Below are positions 11,468-12,827 of a stretch of 12,827 nucleotides of DNA, piece after piece. Position 1 is the stretch's first letter. Every line of letters starts with the position of its first letter. The notes under the pieces were generated by a model that was not told the DNA's origin, ran no database searches, and worked only from the letters and a program-made list of their open reading frames with translations. The DNA is taken from assembly GCA_013003325.1 (NCBI GenBank), contig JABDJU010000258.1, positions 1-12,827 on the forward strand. Direction: 5' to 3'. The position numbers were made by a program, and so were the translations under genes. Source of the DNA: Acidimicrobiales bacterium (lineage in GTDB: Bacteria > Actinomycetota > Acidimicrobiia > Acidimicrobiales > SZUA-35).

Positions 11468-12827
11468 TTGACCGAGCTGCGCTGGAGTCCCACCGACCTG
11501 CCGGTCGAAAAGGCGGCCGAGTCGATCAGCGCCGCGGTGTCAGAGGCCGGCAGCCTCGTGCTGACGGCCGAACCTGGTGCCGGCAAGTCGTCGCTGGTGC
11601 CGCTGATCGTGGCCAACCGCGTGCCCGGTCGGGTGGTGTTGCTCCAGCCTCGACGTCTCGCCGCTCGAGCCACGGCCCATCGTCTGGCCGACCTGCTGGG
11701 CGAGGCGCTCGGGAATCGGGTTGGGCTCACGATTCGGGGTGAACGGAACGTCTCGCCCCGTTGCCGAATCGAGGTCGTCACCGAGGCTGTCCTCACCAAC
11801 CGACTCCTCAACGATGCCGAGCTACCCGGCGTTGGCACTGTGGTTTTCGACGAGTTCCACGAGCGAAGCGTCAACGCCGACCTAGGTCTGGGCATGGCCC
11901 TTGAGTCTCGATCGCTCCTTCGACCCGATCTGGCCGTGGTGGCCATGTCGGCGACCATCGATGGCGCGCCACTGGCGCAGCTGATGGGTGGAGCGCCGGT
12001 TGTCGCTGTCGAGGGCCGCACCTTCCCGGTGGAAACCGTTCACCATCATCGCCCGGATCGGCGTTCGTGGGCTACAGCAACCGCCGACGTGACGCGCCGG
12101 GCGCTGGCCCAGCGTGACGGAGATGCACTCGTATTCGTCCCGGGCCGGGGTGAGGTCTCGCGGGTCTGTCGGGAGCTGAAAGGTTGCGGAGCCGAGGTGT
12201 TTGGCCTTCATGGCGGCACACCAGCCGACGAGCAACGCAGGATCCTGGCGGCCAGCACCGATCGACGAGTAATAGTTGCGACTGCAATCGCCGAGACATC
12301 GGTGACCGTTCCCGGTGTCACGATCGTGATCGACGGTGGTCTCGCCCGGCGACCTCGGTTCGATCCAGCGTCGGGATTGGGAGCGTTGGAGACCGTATTC
12401 GTTCCCCGGTTTGGAGCCGATCAACGGCGGGGACGGGCCGGGCGGATCGAGCCGGGGATCTGTCACCGCCTGTGGTCAGTGGAGGACGAGCGACACCTCG
12501 ATCAGGCATTTGCGCCCGAGATCAGGGCCGGAGATCCGCTGCCTCTTGCGCTCTCGTTGACCCAATGGGGCGACCCACTGGCTGCCGATCTACCCCTCCT
12601 TGATCATCCTGGCTCCCACCGACTCGAGCTCGGGCAGCGATCACTCGAGGCTCTAGGCATCGTCGATACGAAAGGCCGGCTCTCAGCGCTTGGCCACGCG
12701 ACGGCTCGGCTCCCCGTCCACCCCCGCATCGGGGTGGCACTGGTCATGGCCCGGAAGCTCGACCAGGCCAGTGCGCTCACCCGTCGGCTCGCCGCAGTAG
12801 AGGATGGCCTACGCCTACCGACGATCG
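11468..12827 (+). CDS. hrpB: ATP-dependent helicase HrpB, N-terminal 453 residues, cut by window edge
   Basis: The frame from TTG 11468 stays open to the end of the window, with no stop in 453 codons. It encodes the helicase core of the DEAH/RHA-like HrpB family. Walker A is AEPGAGKSS (34-42), PRRLAARATAHRLA (61-74) is motif Ia, and DEFH is at 128-131 followed by ERSVNADLGLGMALE, the HrpB-specific form. SAT is at 161-163, ALVFVPGRGEV (220-230) begins the second RecA domain, ATAIAETSVTVPGVTIVIDGG (271-291) is motif V, and QRRGRAGR (319-326) is motif VI. Full-length HrpB is about 800 residues, so a little over half is present. The first proline of the usual A-P-P-G-x-G-K loop is replaced by glutamate. 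Its role is probably RNA unwinding but poorly defined in bacteria. TTG is chosen because the TAAGAT hexamer lies 6 nt upstream and the sequence MTELRWSPTDLPV is family-like. Confidence 0.88.
   Translation, partial: MTELRWSPTDLPVEKAAESISAAVSEAGSLVLTAEPGAGKSSLVPLIVANRVPGRVVLLQPRRLAARATAHRLADLLGEALGNRVGLTIRGERNVSPRCRIEVVTEAVLTNRLLNDAELPGVGTVVFDEFHERSVNADLGLGMALESRSLLRPDLAVVAMSATIDGAPLAQLMGGAPVVAVEGRTFPVETVHHHRPDRRSWATATADVTRRALAQRDGDALVFVPGRGEVSRVCRELKGCGAEVFGLHGGTPADEQRRILAASTDRRVIVATAIAETSVTVPGVTIVIDGGLARRPRFDPASGLGALETVFVPRFGADQRRGRAGRIEPGICHRLWSVEDERHLDQAFAPEIRAGDPLPLALSLTQWGDPLAADLPLLDHPGSHRLELGQRSLEALGIVDTKGRLSALGHATARLPVHPRIGVALVMARKLDQASALTRRLAAVEDGLRLPTI

Noticed and set aside
11455..12466. 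Minus-strand open frames (188 and 194 codons) at the right edge
   Set aside because: The plus-strand frame carries every HrpB helicase motif; the minus-strand translations are Arg/Ser/Pro-rich without domains.
1..12827. CRISPR array, tRNA/rRNA genes, insertion sequences or prophage attachment sites
   Set aside because: I saw no regularly spaced repeats, cloverleaf sequences, transposase or integrase genes, or flanking direct repeats; nearly all DNA is accounted for by metabolic genes.

Overview
The window is GC-rich, compact and fully coding. It looks like a chromosomal segment of an actinobacterium. The evidence is a DUF222/13E12-type HNH protein (a family typical of Actinomycetota), many GTG and TTG starts, and repeated -10-like hexamers placed exactly 6-7 nt before start codons, the signature of leaderless transcripts. 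Acidimicrobiia or a relative is my guess, not something the sequence proves.

Left part (1-3041, minus strand): an operon transcribed towards position 1. It starts with an M20-type N-carbamoyl/ureido amidohydrolase (allantoate amidohydrolase/HyuC family). Next is an unusual YgfK-related iron-sulfur protein with a dihydroorotate-dehydrogenase-like barrel and two 4Fe-4S clusters but no FAD/NAD(P)H module. The 5' tip of a probable carbon-nitrogen hydrolase (carbamoylase) follows, overlapping the previous stop codon by four bases and running off the window edge.

Control region (3042-3180) and regulator: a 17-bp perfect palindrome overlaps the -35 of the leftward operon. The divergent gene encodes a 157-residue protein that appears to fuse a YkoF/MTH1187-like small-molecule-binding domain to an HTH_22-type DNA-binding domain. 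To its right on the plus strand come an 8-oxoguanine-deaminase-type amidohydrolase, a translationally coupled 190-residue protein of unknown function, and a PLP fold-type II enzyme of the D-cysteine desulfhydrase/ACC deaminase family. Together with the leftward operon this resembles a reduced and rearranged counterpart of the E. coli yge/ygf purine-catabolic cluster (ygeY, ygfK, ssnA and neighbours). I propose it as a regulated purine/ureide or hydantoin salvage locus.

Middle (6668-8560): a cystathionine gamma-synthase-like PLP enzyme with its own promoter, a VOC-fold protein and a small two-helix membrane protein. A 102-bp convergent intergenic region with two GC hairpins closes this part.

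Right part (8561-12827): a DUF222 HNH protein and a class I glutamine amidotransferase on the minus strand. A dienelactone-hydrolase-like protein is divergent from the latter across only 36 bp. At the right edge is the first 453 codons of the ATP-dependent helicase HrpB, starting at TTG and open to the end of the window. I saw no tRNA, rRNA, CRISPR array, insertion sequence or recognisable riboswitch.
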